Shown piece by piece: positions 56,580-64,000 of a stretch of DNA of 64,000 nt. Position 1 is the stretch's first letter. The number at the start of each line of letters is the position of its first letter. A program made the position numbers and the translations under genes. The stretch comes from Roseovarius sp. (lineage in GTDB: Bacteria; Pseudomonadota; Alphaproteobacteria; Rhodobacterales; Rhodobacteraceae), in contig JACIYT010000007.1 in the NCBI GenBank assembly GCA_014359765.1, positions 1-64,000 of the forward strand, given 5' to 3'. The notes under the pieces are model-generated. The model saw only the letters and a list, made by a program, of their open reading frames with translations. It ran no database searches and had not been told where the DNA came from.

Positions 56580-57058
56580 CACGACGCCCTCCGCATGTCC
56601 GCCGCCGTTTCCAGAACGGCGCGGATGATCTTGTCATAGCCGGTGCAGCGGCAGAGATTTCCCGCCAGCCAGTAGCGTACGTCTTCCTCGGTGGGGTCGG
56701 GGTTGCGCTCGAGCAGGGATTTCGCCGCGACAAGGAATCCCGGCGTGCAGATGCCGCATTGCAGCGCCGCCATCTCGATGAATTTCTTCTGGAGCGGGTG
56801 CAGATCCTCGCCCTCGGCCATGCCCTCGATGGTGGCGATCTCGCGGCCCTCGGCCTCGGCCCCCAGCATGAGGCACGAACAGACGAGGCGGCCATCGACC
56901 GTGACCGAACAGGCCCCGCAATCGCCGGTGCCGCAGCCCTCCTTGGTGCCCGTCAGGCCCAGTTCGTCGCGCAGCACATCGAGCAGCGTCGCCTCCGCCT
57001 CGCACAGGAATTCGGTCGCGTCATCGTTGATCGTGGTTGTCACATGAATGCGGCTCAT
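56579..57058 (-). CDS. Molybdenum hydroxylase iron-sulfur subunit
   Basis: A protein of 159 residues with two [2Fe-2S] clusters. The plant-ferredoxin cluster ligands are in GCGTGDCGACSVTVDG and VCSC; the second domain has CGICTPGF and NLCRCTGYDKI. It passes electrons from the molybdenum site to the FAD subunit. ATGA overlap with the FAD subunit gene upstream. Confidence 0.94.
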   Translation of the reverse strand: MSRIHVTTTINDDATEFLCEAEATLLDVLRDELGLTGTKEGCGTGDCGACSVTVDGRLVCSCLMLGAEAEGREIATIEGMAEGEDLHPLQKKFIEMAALQCGICTPGFLVAAKSLLERNPDPTEEDVRYWLAGNLCRCTGYDKIIRAVLETAADMRRAS

Positions 57059-57918
57059 GCCGTGTCTCCCTTTGCCCGTGCCTCGGCGATGACCGCCACG
57101 CGGCGCGCCAGAACGCCCGCCACATGGCGACGGAATTCGGCCGTGCCGCGCTTGTCGTCTATCGGGGTCGCGGCCCTCGCGCAGGCCGTCGCCAGATCGT
57201 CGAGCGCGCCCGCGTCGAGCGCGCGATGCTTGAGCGCCTCGGCCGCCGCCTCCACGAGGATCACCTTGGGGCCGACCGCGCCGAGCGCGACTCGCGCGCC
57301 GCTGATCCGGCCCGCCTCGTCAAGGCTGAGCGAAATCCCGCAGCCCACCACCGCGATATCCATCTCGGTGCGCGGGATGAAGCGCAGATAGGCATCGCCT
57401 GACCGCGCGCCGCGCGGGGGCAGGAAGATGGAGGTGATGAATTCACCCGGCCCGAGCGCCGTCTTGCCCGGCCCCTGCGGCACGTCGATGACGGCCAGAT
57501 CGCGCGTGCCCTCGGGCCCCGCGATCCGCGCCACCGCGCTAGCGGCGACCATGGCGGGCACCGAATCGGCCGCCGGAGAGGCGTTGCAGAGATTGCCCGC
57601 GATCGTCGCCCGGCCCTGCACCTGCGTCGAGCCGATCAGCTCCGCCGCCTCGACCACGCCGGGCCAGTCCGCGCAGAGCCCCTCATGCTCGCCCATCTCG
57701 GCACCCGACACGGCGGCCCCGATGCGCCAGCCACCCTCTTCGGCGGTGATCTCGCGCATTCCGGCGATGCGCTTGATATCCACGATCAGCTCGGGCGCGA
57801 TCATCTCCGAACGCAGCTTGACCAACAGATCGGTGCCGCCCGCCAGAACATGCGCCCCCGTCTGACCGGCCAAGGCCGTCACCGCCTCCTCCACGCTGCG
57901 TGGCGCCTCGTATCGCAT
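57055..57918 (-). CDS. Molybdenum hydroxylase FAD-binding subunit
   Basis: A protein of 287 residues, first gene of the operon. FAD contacts are the AGGTDLLVKLRS motif near residue 27 and the TIAGNLCNASPAADSVPA motif near residue 103. The C-terminal CO-dehydrogenase-type domain is present. Length and order (FAD, Fe-S, Mo subunits, then MoaD) follow the CoxMSL arrangement. The start at 57918 has AGGGAG seven bases upstream. Confidence 0.92.
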   Translation of the reverse strand: MRYEAPRSVEEAVTALAGQTGAHVLAGGTDLLVKLRSEMIAPELIVDIKRIAGMREITAEEGGWRIGAAVSGAEMGEHEGLCADWPGVVEAAELIGSTQVQGRATIAGNLCNASPAADSVPAMVAASAVARIAGPEGTRDLAVIDVPQGPGKTALGPGEFITSIFLPPRGARSGDAYLRFIPRTEMDIAVVGCGISLSLDEAGRISGARVALGAVGPKVILVEAAAEALKHRALDAGALDDLATACARAATPIDDKRGTAEFRRHVAGVLARRVAVIAEARAKGDTA

Positions 57919-57973
57919 GGCTTTCTCCCTGACTTGTTCCCGGGCCGGCCCTTGGGAGACTCGGCGCCGCTGT

Positions 57974-57995
57974 CCCGACTATCCCGCAAGTCGGG
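57974..57995. promoter_or_regulatory. Candidate operator or leader hairpin (CCCGACT-N8-AGTCGGG)
   Basis: Perfect seven-base arms spaced by eight bases, 56 bp upstream of the FAD subunit start. It could be a regulator site or a hairpin in the leader. Confidence 0.35.
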
Positions 57996-58029
57996 GCAAG
58001 ACGCAAACAGGCTTCTGGGGGGATGAGGA

Positions 58030-58169
58030 GCCGCGCGAGCGCCCGACCGCGGGTGGGCGCTCTGACAGTCGAGGGGAGCGCTTTATGGTGCCAAATACTC
58101 GTCCGATGGTGCGGGTGTGCCGCGTTGCAAAAGCGCCCGCCCGTCCGGGCGGTCGGGCGCTCGCGCGGC
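58030..58169. repeat. 140-bp element with 21-bp perfect inverted ends
   Basis: The left arm at 58030-58050 (starting GCCGCGCGAGCGCCCGACC) is the exact reverse complement of 58149-58169. Inside it, GGGTGGGCGCT (58051-58061) can pair with AGCGCCCGCCC with one G-U. On the minus strand the interior carries GACGAGTATTTGG, sharing GAGTATTT with the two copies of the dispersed repeat in this window. It could be a MITE-like element or a very strong terminator hairpin. Confidence 0.55.
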
Positions 58170-58218
58170 GGCGCGTTCCGCGCCTTGATTCCGCGCGGGT
58201 GGCGCACGTGCGTCGCCC

Positions 58219-58899
58219 CTACCCCCGCCGATACCTCTCGGCCAGGCGCACCGGATCCGCACCGCACAGATAGCGCAGCAGAAGCCACAGATTGCGCGTC
58301 CCCCGCCGCAGCCAGCCCTCGCGCGCGAACCGCGCCGCCGAGGTGCGCACGCTGAGCGGCAAAAGCGTGATCCGGCCCTTCAGCGCGCGCGCCAGCGCCA
58401 CGTCCTCCATCAGCGGAATGTCGGGGTAGCCGCCGGCACGGTCATGTTCGGCGCGGCTGATCAGCAGCCCCTGATCGCCATAGGGCAGCCCCAAAAGCCC
58501 CGAGCGCAGGTTGGCCCAGCCCGCCACCACGCGCGGCGCCAGCCCCCGCGCGTCGAAGGAAAGCCGGAACGCCGCCGCGCCGCCCTGCGCCATCTGCGCG
58601 CGCACCGCGTCCGCCCAGCCCCCGGGCAGGACCGTATCGGCGTGCACAAAGAGCAGCCACTCGCCCCCCGCCACCGCCGCGCCGCGCCGCAACTGCCCTC
58701 CGCGCGAGGGCGCGCCGGTCACGATCACCGCCCCTGCCGCCTCGGCCATCAGGCAGGTGTCGTCGCTTGATCCGCCATCGCTCACCACCAGTTCGCGGAT
58801 CAGCCCCGCGCGCACCCCCTCGAACAGCGCGCCAAGGCAGGCGGGCAGGTCGCGCCCCGCATCAAGCGTCGGAATCACCACCGATAGCGCGGCGCGCAT
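58219..58899 (-). CDS. Family 2 glycosyltransferase, TIGR04283-like
   Basis: A GT-A fold glycosyltransferase of 226 residues. LSVVIPTLDAGRDLPACLGA opens the protein; the nucleotide-sugar DGGSSDDT motif is near residue 41, the metal-binding HADT near 90, and YGDQGLLISR with YPDIPLMEDVAL later. These match the TIGR04283 group, some members of which sit in arsenosugar gene clusters. No arsenic gene is adjacent here, so the acceptor is unknown. It is transcribed divergently from ygfZ across 66 bp. Confidence 0.82.
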   Translation of the reverse strand: MRAALSVVIPTLDAGRDLPACLGALFEGVRAGLIRELVVSDGGSSDDTCLMAEAAGAVIVTGAPSRGGQLRRGAAVAGGEWLLFVHADTVLPGGWADAVRAQMAQGGAAAFRLSFDARGLAPRVVAGWANLRSGLLGLPYGDQGLLISRAEHDRAGGYPDIPLMEDVALARALKGRITLLPLSVRTSAARFAREGWLRRGTRNLWLLLRYLCGADPVRLAERYRRG

Positions 58900-58965
58900 C
58901 GCGCTTCCCCCTGTTGCCGGCCTGTCCCATGGCTATATTGGACGCAAGGCGACAAGGGAACGGGC

Positions 58966-59697
58966 ATGGCACGGACAATTCTCCAGATCACCGGCAGCGA
59001 TGCCGAAACCTTCCTTCAGGGGCTGGTCACGAACGATCTCAAACGCCTCGGGCAGGGCCTCGTCTATGCCGCGCTGCTCACGCCACAGGGCAAGTATCTG
59101 GCCGATTTCTTCCTGCTGCGGGAGGGGGGGGCGATCTGGCTCGACGTGGACAGCAGCCTCGCCGCCGGGCTCGCGCAACGCCTCTCGCTCTACAGGCTGC
59201 GCGCCGATGTGCAGATTGCCGAAACGGGCCGCAAGGTCCGGCGTGGCACCGGCCCCGCGCCCGAGGGCGCGCTGGCCGATCCGCGCCACCCCGATCTGGG
59301 CTGGCGGCTCTACGGCGATGAGGAGGGCGATGACGGCACCGATTTCGACCGCATCCGCGTGGCGCATTGCATCCCCGAGACAGGCATCGAGCTGACCCCC
59401 GAGACCTATATCCTGGAGGCCGGGTTCGAGCGTCTGAACGGCGTCGATTTCCGCAAGGGATGCTATGTCGGGCAGGAAGTGACCGCGCGCATGAAACACA
59501 AGACCCAGCTGAAAAAGGGCCTCGCGCGCGTCGCCGTGGAGGGCGCAGCCCCCGTGGGCACCGTGATCGCCACCGGCGACGGCAGAAGCGCGGGCACGCT
59601 TTTCACCCAGTCGGGCGGGCGTGGCATCGCCTTTCTGCGCCATGACCGCGCCGCGCCGGGCATGATGGCGGGCGCGGCGCGGGTCGATCCCCTCTGA
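58966..59697 (+). CDS. ygfZ: Folate-binding protein YgfZ
   Basis: A protein of 243 residues related to the glycine-cleavage T-protein. The diagnostic motif KGCYVGQEVTARMKH is near residue 165 and contains the conserved cysteine; FLQGLVTNDL is near residue 17. YgfZ uses tetrahydrofolate to support maturation of some iron-sulfur enzymes, which fits the many Fe-S proteins in the window. It ends 17 bases before the convergent efp stop. Confidence 0.9.
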   Translation: MARTILQITGSDAETFLQGLVTNDLKRLGQGLVYAALLTPQGKYLADFFLLREGGAIWLDVDSSLAAGLAQRLSLYRLRADVQIAETGRKVRRGTGPAPEGALADPRHPDLGWRLYGDEEGDDGTDFDRIRVAHCIPETGIELTPETYILEAGFERLNGVDFRKGCYVGQEVTARMKHKTQLKKGLARVAVEGAAPVGTVIATGDGRSAGTLFTQSGGRGIAFLRHDRAAPGMMAGAARVDPL

Positions 59698-59726
59698 GCG
59701 CGTCCGGGCGCCGGTCAGGCGCGCTC
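59696..59726. terminator. Possible shared hairpin at the ygfZ/efp convergence
   Basis: GAGCGCG at 59696-59702 pairs with CGCGCTC at 59720-59726, covering both stop codons of the convergent genes. There is no T-run on either side, so termination is only suggested by location. Confidence 0.3.
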
Positions 59727-60278
59727 GGAATATTCCATCGTCTCGGTATTGACGACGATTTCCTCGTCGGGGCCGACGAAGGGCGGCACCATGACCTTGA
59801 CCCCGTTATCGAGAATCGCCGGCTTGAAGCTGTTGGCGGCGGTCTGGCCCTTGACCACCGGCTCGGTCTCGACGATGCGGCAGACCACCTTTTGCGGCAG
59901 CGTGGCGTTGAGCGCCTCGCTCTCGTGGAATTCCACCGTGATCGTCATGCCGTCCTGAAGAAACGGGCGGCGGTCGCCGAGGATGTCGGCGGGCAGCTCG
60001 ATCTGCTCGTAGGTCTCGGTATCCATGAACACCAGCTTGCCGTTCTCCTCATAGAGAAACTGCTGGTCCTTCTGCTCGAGGCGCACGCGCTCGACCTTGT
60101 CGGCGCTACGGAACCGCTCGTTGAGCTTGGTGCCGTTGCGCAGGTTCTTCATCTCGACCTGGGCAAAGGCGCCGCCCTTGCCGGGCTTGACGTGATCGAC
60201 CTTCACCGCCGCCCAGAGGTGGCCGTTATGCTCCAGCACGTTGCCGGGGCGAATCTCGTTTCCGTTGATCTTGGGCAT
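59715..60278 (-). CDS. efp: Elongation factor P
   Basis: A three-domain protein of 187 residues that relieves ribosome stalling at consecutive prolines. The modified lysine tip is in VKPGKGGAF near residue 34; the domain II/III signatures [14 protein letters not shown] and [21 protein letters not shown] are present. The start at 60278 ([12 protein letters not shown]) is the family start; the long upstream frame is not part of it. It is divergent from the DUF6280 gene. Confidence 0.95.
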   Translation of the reverse strand: MPKINGNEIRPGNVLEHNGHLWAAVKVDHVKPGKGGAFAQVEMKNLRNGTKLNERFRSADKVERVRLEQKDQQFLYEENGKLVFMDTETYEQIELPADILGDRRPFLQDGMTITVEFHESEALNATLPQKVVCRIVETEPVVKGQTAANSFKPAILDNGVKVMVPPFVGPDEEIVVNTETMEYSERA

Positions 60279-60381
60279 GTGGTCAAACCATGACAAAAGG
60301 TTGATATGATGTCGATCGCTCCTATATCTCGCGGGATGCAGGGTGGCAAGCCGACCAGATTTCGGTTCGGAGAGGTTGGAG

Positions 60382-60400
60382 CCATGCAAATGTTGCATGG
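60382..60400. promoter_or_regulatory. Dyad CCATGCAA-ATG-TTGCATGG between efp and the DUF6280 gene
   Basis: A perfect inverted repeat with eight-base arms and a three-base centre in the 215-bp divergent gap. It is followed by further TGCA-containing words (ATGCTATGCACATGC to about 60415). It is placed to control either gene. Confidence 0.45.
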
Positions 60401-60493
60401 ATGCTATGCACATGCGCTCTATCCGAATCGAACAAAAGCCGCCATAACCACCCGCACGCCCAAAACACAAGAGCAATAAGAACAGGACGAATG

Positions 60494-60820
60494 ATGAAGG
60501 ATTTCGTTGACGGCACGGCGTTCAATGCCGAACAGGGCAATCGTGCGCGCAAACTCTTCGCGGCGGTGGTGCTGGCCGCGCTGGACGACGCCATCGCCGA
60601 TGACAAGAAATACGGCAATGGCCCCGAGCAGATCGCCCGCTGGGCGCGCTCGCGCGACGGGCGCGAAGTGCTGAGCTGCGCGGGCATCGACCCGAACGAG
60701 CGCGTGGTCAAGGGACTGATGGAATTCGTCGCCAAGGGCGTGCGCACCTCGGTCGCGCTGTCGCGCGAGGAGAGCGAGCGCCGCAACGCCGCCGCGCAGG
60801 CCGAGGCCGAGGCCGCCTGA
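60494..60820 (+). CDS. DUF6280 family protein
   Basis: A protein of 108 residues opening [20 protein letters not shown] and continuing [20 protein letters not shown], which matches DUF6280, a strongly conserved Rhodobacterales family of unknown function. Helical and acidic at the end ([17 protein letters not shown]). Two adjacent ATGs are possible (60491 and 60494); the second has better spacing from AGGA. A terminator-like hairpin follows the stop. Confidence 0.82.
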   Translation: MKDFVDGTAFNAEQGNRARKLFAAVVLAALDDAIADDKKYGNGPEQIARWARSRDGREVLSCAGIDPNERVVKGLMEFVAKGVRTSVALSREESERRNAAAQAEAEAA

Positions 60821-60846
60821 GCGCGCCGCCGCTGACAGCATTTGCC

Positions 60847-60878
60847 GGCCCCGTCCTCCGCGGCGGGGCCTTTGTCTT
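60847..60878 (+). terminator. Rho-independent-like terminator after the DUF6280 gene
   Basis: GGCCCCG (60847-60853) and CGGGGCC (60864-60870) form a GC stem that is followed directly by TTTGTCTT. It separates DUF6280 from cobQ, which starts 18 bases later. Confidence 0.6.
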
Positions 60879-60895
60879 GGCCGGGGGCGGGGGCG

Positions 60896-62362
60896 ATGAC
60901 GCGCGCGATCATGATCCAGGGCACCGGCTCCAACGTGGGCAAGTCGATGCTCGTGGCGGGGCTCGCGCGCGCCTTCCTGCGCCGGGGCCTCTCGGTCGCC
61001 CCGTTCAAGCCGCAGAACATGTCCAACAACGCCGCCATCACCGACGATGGCGGCGAGATCGGGCGCGCGCAGGCGCTTCAGGCCCGCGCCGCAGGCCGCG
61101 CCCCGCTGACCGACATGAACCCCGTCCTGCTCAAGCCCGAAGGCGCGCGCGGCGCGCAGGTCATCGTGCAGGGCCACCCGGTCGGCAGCCTCGGAGCCGG
61201 GGACTACACCCGCGAAAAGCCCCGCCTCCTCGGCGCGGTGATGGACAGCTTCGCGCGGCTCGCCCGCAGTGCCGATCTGATCCTTGTCGAAGGCGCGGGC
61301 AGCCCCGCCGAGATTAACCTGCGCGCGGGCGACATCGCCAATATGGGCTTTGCCCGCGCGGCGGGGGTGCCGGTGGTGCTGGTCGGCGATATCGACCGGG
61401 GGGGCGTGATCGCGCAGATCGTGGGCACCAAGGCGGTGCTCGATCCCGGGGACGCGGCGATGATCCGGGGCTTTGCCGTCAACAGGTTCCGGGGCGATCT
61501 GAGTCTCTTTGCCGAGGGCGAGCGCGCGATTGCCGCGCGCACCGGCTGGCCCTCGCTGGGCGTGGTGCCGTGGTTCGACGACGCCTGGCGGCTGCCGCCC
61601 GAGGACGTGCAGGATCTCGCCAGCTTTCGCCGTGAGGGGGCGCTGCATGTCGCGGTGCCACAGCCGGGCCTGATCGCGAATTTCGACGACCTGACCCCGC
61701 TCGCCAACGAGCCGAATGTCAGCGTCGAGATCGTGCCGGCGGGCCGCCCCCTGCCCGCCCATGCCGATCTGATCCTGCTGGCGGGCAGCAAATCCACCAT
61801 CGCCGATCTGGAGAGCTTTCGCCGCAACGGCTGGGATATCGACCTGGCCGCCCATATCCGGCGCAAGGGCCGGGTGCTCGGCATCTGCGGCGGCTATCAG
61901 ATGCTGGGCCGCAGCATCGCCGACCCGGACGGGATCGAGGGGCCGCCGGGCACGGTCGCGGGGCTCGGGCATCTCGATGTGGACACGGTGCTGCAACCGC
62001 AAAAGCGGCTTGGCCTCACGCGCGCGCGGCACGCCGCCTCGGGCATGGAGGTGAGCGGCTACGAAATCCACCTGGGCGAGACCACCGGCCCCGATTGCGC
62101 GCGCGGCTGGCTGATGGTGGGGGACCGGCGCGAGGGCGCGCAATCGCCCGACGGGCACGTTCAAGGCACCTATCTGCACGGGCTTTTCGCCGAGGACGGC
62201 TTTCGCGCGGCCTGGCTGCGGACATTCGGTGCCGCGTCGGAGATCCGTCATGACCGGATCATCGAGGACACGCTCGACGCGCTGGCCCGTCACCTCGAGG
62301 AATCGCTCGATCTCGACCGGCTTTTGTCGCTCGCCGCGCCGGTCGCTCAGTCGCGCCCCTGA
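60896..62362 (+). CDS. cobQ: Cobyric acid synthase
   Basis: An enzyme of 488 residues that amidates four side chains of adenosylcobyrinate a,c-diamide in vitamin B12 synthesis, using glutamine and ATP. The dethiobiotin-synthetase-like P-loop is [12 protein letters not shown] near residue 8; the glutaminase domain holds the cysteine in [11 protein letters not shown] near residue 330 and GTYLHGLF near 430. The start at 60896 (MTRAIMIQG) follows a G-rich stretch. Its 3' end overlaps the convergent gene by 16 bases. Confidence 0.94.
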   Translation: MTRAIMIQGTGSNVGKSMLVAGLARAFLRRGLSVAPFKPQNMSNNAAITDDGGEIGRAQALQARAAGRAPLTDMNPVLLKPEGARGAQVIVQGHPVGSLGAGDYTREKPRLLGAVMDSFARLARSADLILVEGAGSPAEINLRAGDIANMGFARAAGVPVVLVGDIDRGGVIAQIVGTKAVLDPGDAAMIRGFAVNRFRGDLSLFAEGERAIAARTGWPSLGVVPWFDDAWRLPPEDVQDLASFRREGALHVAVPQPGLIANFDDLTPLANEPNVSVEIVPAGRPLPAHADLILLAGSKSTIADLESFRRNGWDIDLAAHIRRKGRVLGICGGYQMLGRSIADPDGIEGPPGTVAGLGHLDVDTVLQPQKRLGLTRARHAASGMEVSGYEIHLGETTGPDCARGWLMVGDRREGAQSPDGHVQGTYLHGLFAEDGFRAAWLRTFGAASEIRHDRIIEDTLDALARHLEESLDLDRLLSLAAPVAQSRP

Positions 62363-62838
62363 TCCGCCAGCGCGCGGCGGATCTCGCGCCGCACCATTTT
62401 ACGCAGATCCTTGCGCAGATCGTCGGCGATGCGCTCGCCGAGCGGCGCGATCAACTCCTCGCGCAGCACATCGGCGATCAGCGCGCGCAGCGCCCCCTCG
62501 TCGGGCGCGATCCGGACGATCACCTCGCCCGCAGGCCCTGTCGTCACCCGCGCGCCCGAGGCCGGCGCGAGGATATCGGCATCGCGCCAGTCGAGCGCCG
62601 CCGCCTCACCGCCATCGGGTGCCGCCACGCGCATCTCCGGGCCCAGAACGAGCGGTGCCGGGGCCTCGGCCATGTCGTGCCGGTCGATCCGCTGTGACGG
62701 GCGCAGAACCAGCGGCGGCATGGCCTCAGCGCTCATCGGCGCACCGCCACGATCCGCCCGCGCCGACACGAGCCCGCGCACGAAGCCCAACACATCCTCT
62801 GCCTCCCCGGCATCGTCCCCGGCCTCCCGGTCCGGCAT
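62347..62838 (-). CDS. Hypothetical protein with basic amphipathic C-terminus
   Basis: A protein of 163 residues with no recognised catalytic motif. The N-terminal half is low-complexity and acidic ([20 protein letters not shown]), with two similar segments [10 protein letters not shown] and [10 protein letters not shown]. The last ~60 residues are helical and charged ([19 protein letters not shown], then [17 protein letters not shown]), similar to the tail of other uncharacterised Rhodobacterales proteins found near TolC. The start at 62838 has GAGGG eight bases upstream. Function unknown. Confidence 0.65.
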   Translation of the reverse strand: MPDREAGDDAGEAEDVLGFVRGLVSARADRGGAPMSAEAMPPLVLRPSQRIDRHDMAEAPAPLVLGPEMRVAAPDGGEAAALDWRDADILAPASGARVTTGPAGEVIVRIAPDEGALRALIADVLREELIAPLGERIADDLRKDLRKMVRREIRRALADQGRD

Positions 62839-62912
62839 ATGGCTGCCCTCTCGTCTCACTGGCGGGACGTGTCGCCGCGCGACCGGACCCGCACAACGGT
62901 CTCACGACGCCA

Positions 62913-64000
62913 TCACTGTTTTCCCAGCGCGCGCAACACCCGGTCGAGCTGCTGGCCCTGCGGGCTGATCGGCACCGGGGCGGTCTTGACCAGATCGTAA
63001 TAGGCCGCGGGATCGTAGGTCGGCACGCCGAGATTGAGGTCGCTCACCGTCAATTCGCCGATCGCCGCCACCACCGAATAGGCGGCGATCACCACGTCGG
63101 CATTGGCCGAAATGAGATTGGCCTGTGATTCGAGCAGGCTCTGTTCGGCGTCGAGCACGTCGAGCGTGGTGCGCGCACCGAGCATGGCCTCCTCGCGCGT
63201 GCCCTCGAAGGCCACCCGCGCCGCGCGCACCGCCTCGATATTGGCCGTGCGGGCCGCTTGCGCCGCGCGCAGATTGGCAAAGGCATTGCCCACATCCTGC
63301 CTGACCCGAAGCCCGGCAAGGTGCAGCCGCGCGAGCTGTGCGTCGCGCTGCGCGCGCGCCTGCCGCTCGAGCGAGCTGATCCGCCCGCCCTGATAGATCG
63401 GCCCGCTCAGCTCCACGCCCACACTGCCCGAGCGCGAATAGCCCGATCCGGTCAGTTCCTCATCGGCCCCCAACCGGCCCACGAGGTTCAGCGAGGGCCG
63501 CTTGGCCGCGGCCGCGGCGCTCATGTTGAGCTCGGCCACGGTGACGTTACGCTGCGCCTCGAGCACGTCGGGATGGCGGCGCAGCGCCGCCGTCTTGGCC
63601 GTGTCCACATCACCCACGGGCGAGGGCATGTCGCCCGGCGCGCGCAGGGCGCCCGGATCGCGCCCGATCGCCTGGCGGAATTCCTCGATGGCGCGCGTGA
63701 GATCGCCCTCGGCCACGGCCAGGCCGCTCTGCGCCAGCGCCACCGCCGCCTCGGCCTGCGCCACATCGGTGCGCGTCACCTCGCCAACCGCGAAACGGTC
63801 GTTGGCGGCGCGCAATTCCTCCTCCAGAAGCCGCAGGTTGTTGCGCCGCAGATCGACGAACTCGCGGTTGCGGATCACGTTCATGTAGGCCTGCACGGCG
63901 ATGAGAAGCACCTGCTGCTCGACGCTGCGCAGGGTCTCGCGCGTGGCCAGCACCGTTTCCCTCGCGGCCTCGGTGAGGAAATCGCTGCGCCCGAAATCAT
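62913..64000 (-). CDS. tolC: TolC-family outer membrane channel, C-terminal part (runs off the right edge)
   Basis: The last ~362 residues of an outer-membrane efflux protein; the frame is open to the edge of the window, so the start lies beyond it. Two halves with the typical repeat are visible: FAVGEVTRTDVAQAEAAVA and, about 200 residues on, AMLGARTTLDVLDAEQSLLE, each from the periplasmic coiled-coil barrel. DFGRSDFLTEAARETV at the edge is also family-like. It would pair with an RND, MFS or type I secretion system located elsewhere. Confidence 0.88.
   Translation of the reverse strand, partial: DFGRSDFLTEAARETVLATRETLRSVEQQVLLIAVQAYMNVIRNREFVDLRRNNLRLLEEELRAANDRFAVGEVTRTDVAQAEAAVALAQSGLAVAEGDLTRAIEEFRQAIGRDPGALRAPGDMPSPVGDVDTAKTAALRRHPDVLEAQRNVTVAELNMSAAAAAKRPSLNLVGRLGADEELTGSGYSRSGSVGVELSGPIYQGGRISSLERQARAQRDAQLARLHLAGLRVRQDVGNAFANLRAAQAARTANIEAVRAARVAFEGTREEAMLGARTTLDVLDAEQSLLESQANLISANADVVIAAYSVVAAIGELTVSDLNLGVPTYDPAAYYDLVKTAPVPISPQGQQLDRVLRALGKQ

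Larger units (their letters stand above)
57919..58218. other. 300-bp intergenic region upstream of the molybdenum hydroxylase operon
   Basis: No credible gene is seen. It contains a dyad at 57974-57995 (CCCGACT/AGTCGGG) close to the start of the FAD subunit, a candidate operator or leader hairpin, and the long inverted repeat at 58030-58169. The latter may end transcription of the glycosyltransferase gene. Confidence 0.6.

Noticed and set aside
60821-60895. Cobalamin riboswitch before cobQ
   Set aside because: The 75-bp gap is too short and is filled by a terminator hairpin; no B12-box was seen.

Overview
The window is high-GC chromosomal DNA from an alphaproteobacterium, most likely a member of the Rhodobacterales. 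Three things point there: a nuo operon interrupted by Rhodobacteraceae-type extra genes (DUF5333, DUF5337, lipoproteins, a carboxymuconolactone-decarboxylase-like gene), the small order-restricted families DUF4169, DUF6280 and a ribbon-helix-helix protein, and dense ATGA/GTGA translational coupling. Every large gene I call is a recognisable family. No rRNA, tRNA or CRISPR array was seen.

Layout. 1-121: the end of an IS630-type insertion sequence that stops at a CTAG on the stop codon of a mechanosensitive channel gene. 119-8459 (minus): a tightly packed run of MscS channel, CysK, Nudix hydrolase, CFA synthase, DNA photolyase and a class-V aminotransferase. 8563-14309 (minus): RHH protein, DUF4169, fumC, a PmtA-like methyltransferase, SspB, chromate transporter and glyA. 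14471-15232 (plus): nadK. 15225-35741 (minus): a 16.7-kb complex I operon (nuoA to nuoN plus six extra genes), followed by birA, coaX, rnj and a DUF2478 gene. 35742-36224: a 483-bp divergent regulatory region.

36225-54081 is an accessory catabolic island. On the plus strand lie a TRAP transporter (dctPQM), an SDR, an acyl-CoA dehydrogenase, an AMP-ligase, a MaoC hydratase, an NDP-forming acyl-CoA synthetase, a stand-alone citryl-CoA-lyase-like enzyme, a family III CoA-transferase and a second acyl-CoA dehydrogenase. Facing them on the minus strand are MmgE/PrpD, a third acyl-CoA dehydrogenase and a second CoA-transferase. A GntR/HutC regulator and an enoyl-CoA hydratase close the island. The GntR gene and the minus-strand unit share a strikingly symmetrical divergent promoter with two 12-bp operator arms. 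The set reads as uptake, CoA activation, oxidation, hydration and retro-Claisen cleavage of an unidentified organic acid. It is the best candidate here for an undescribed system.

54091-57918 (minus): a three-subunit molybdenum hydroxylase with a MoaD-like gene. 57919-58218: a gap with a long inverted repeat. 58219-64000: a glycosyltransferase, ygfZ, efp, DUF6280, cobQ, a hypothetical protein and the 3' part of a TolC-family gene that runs off the right edge.

Functions are inferred from reading translated sequence and motifs by eye; no database search was run.
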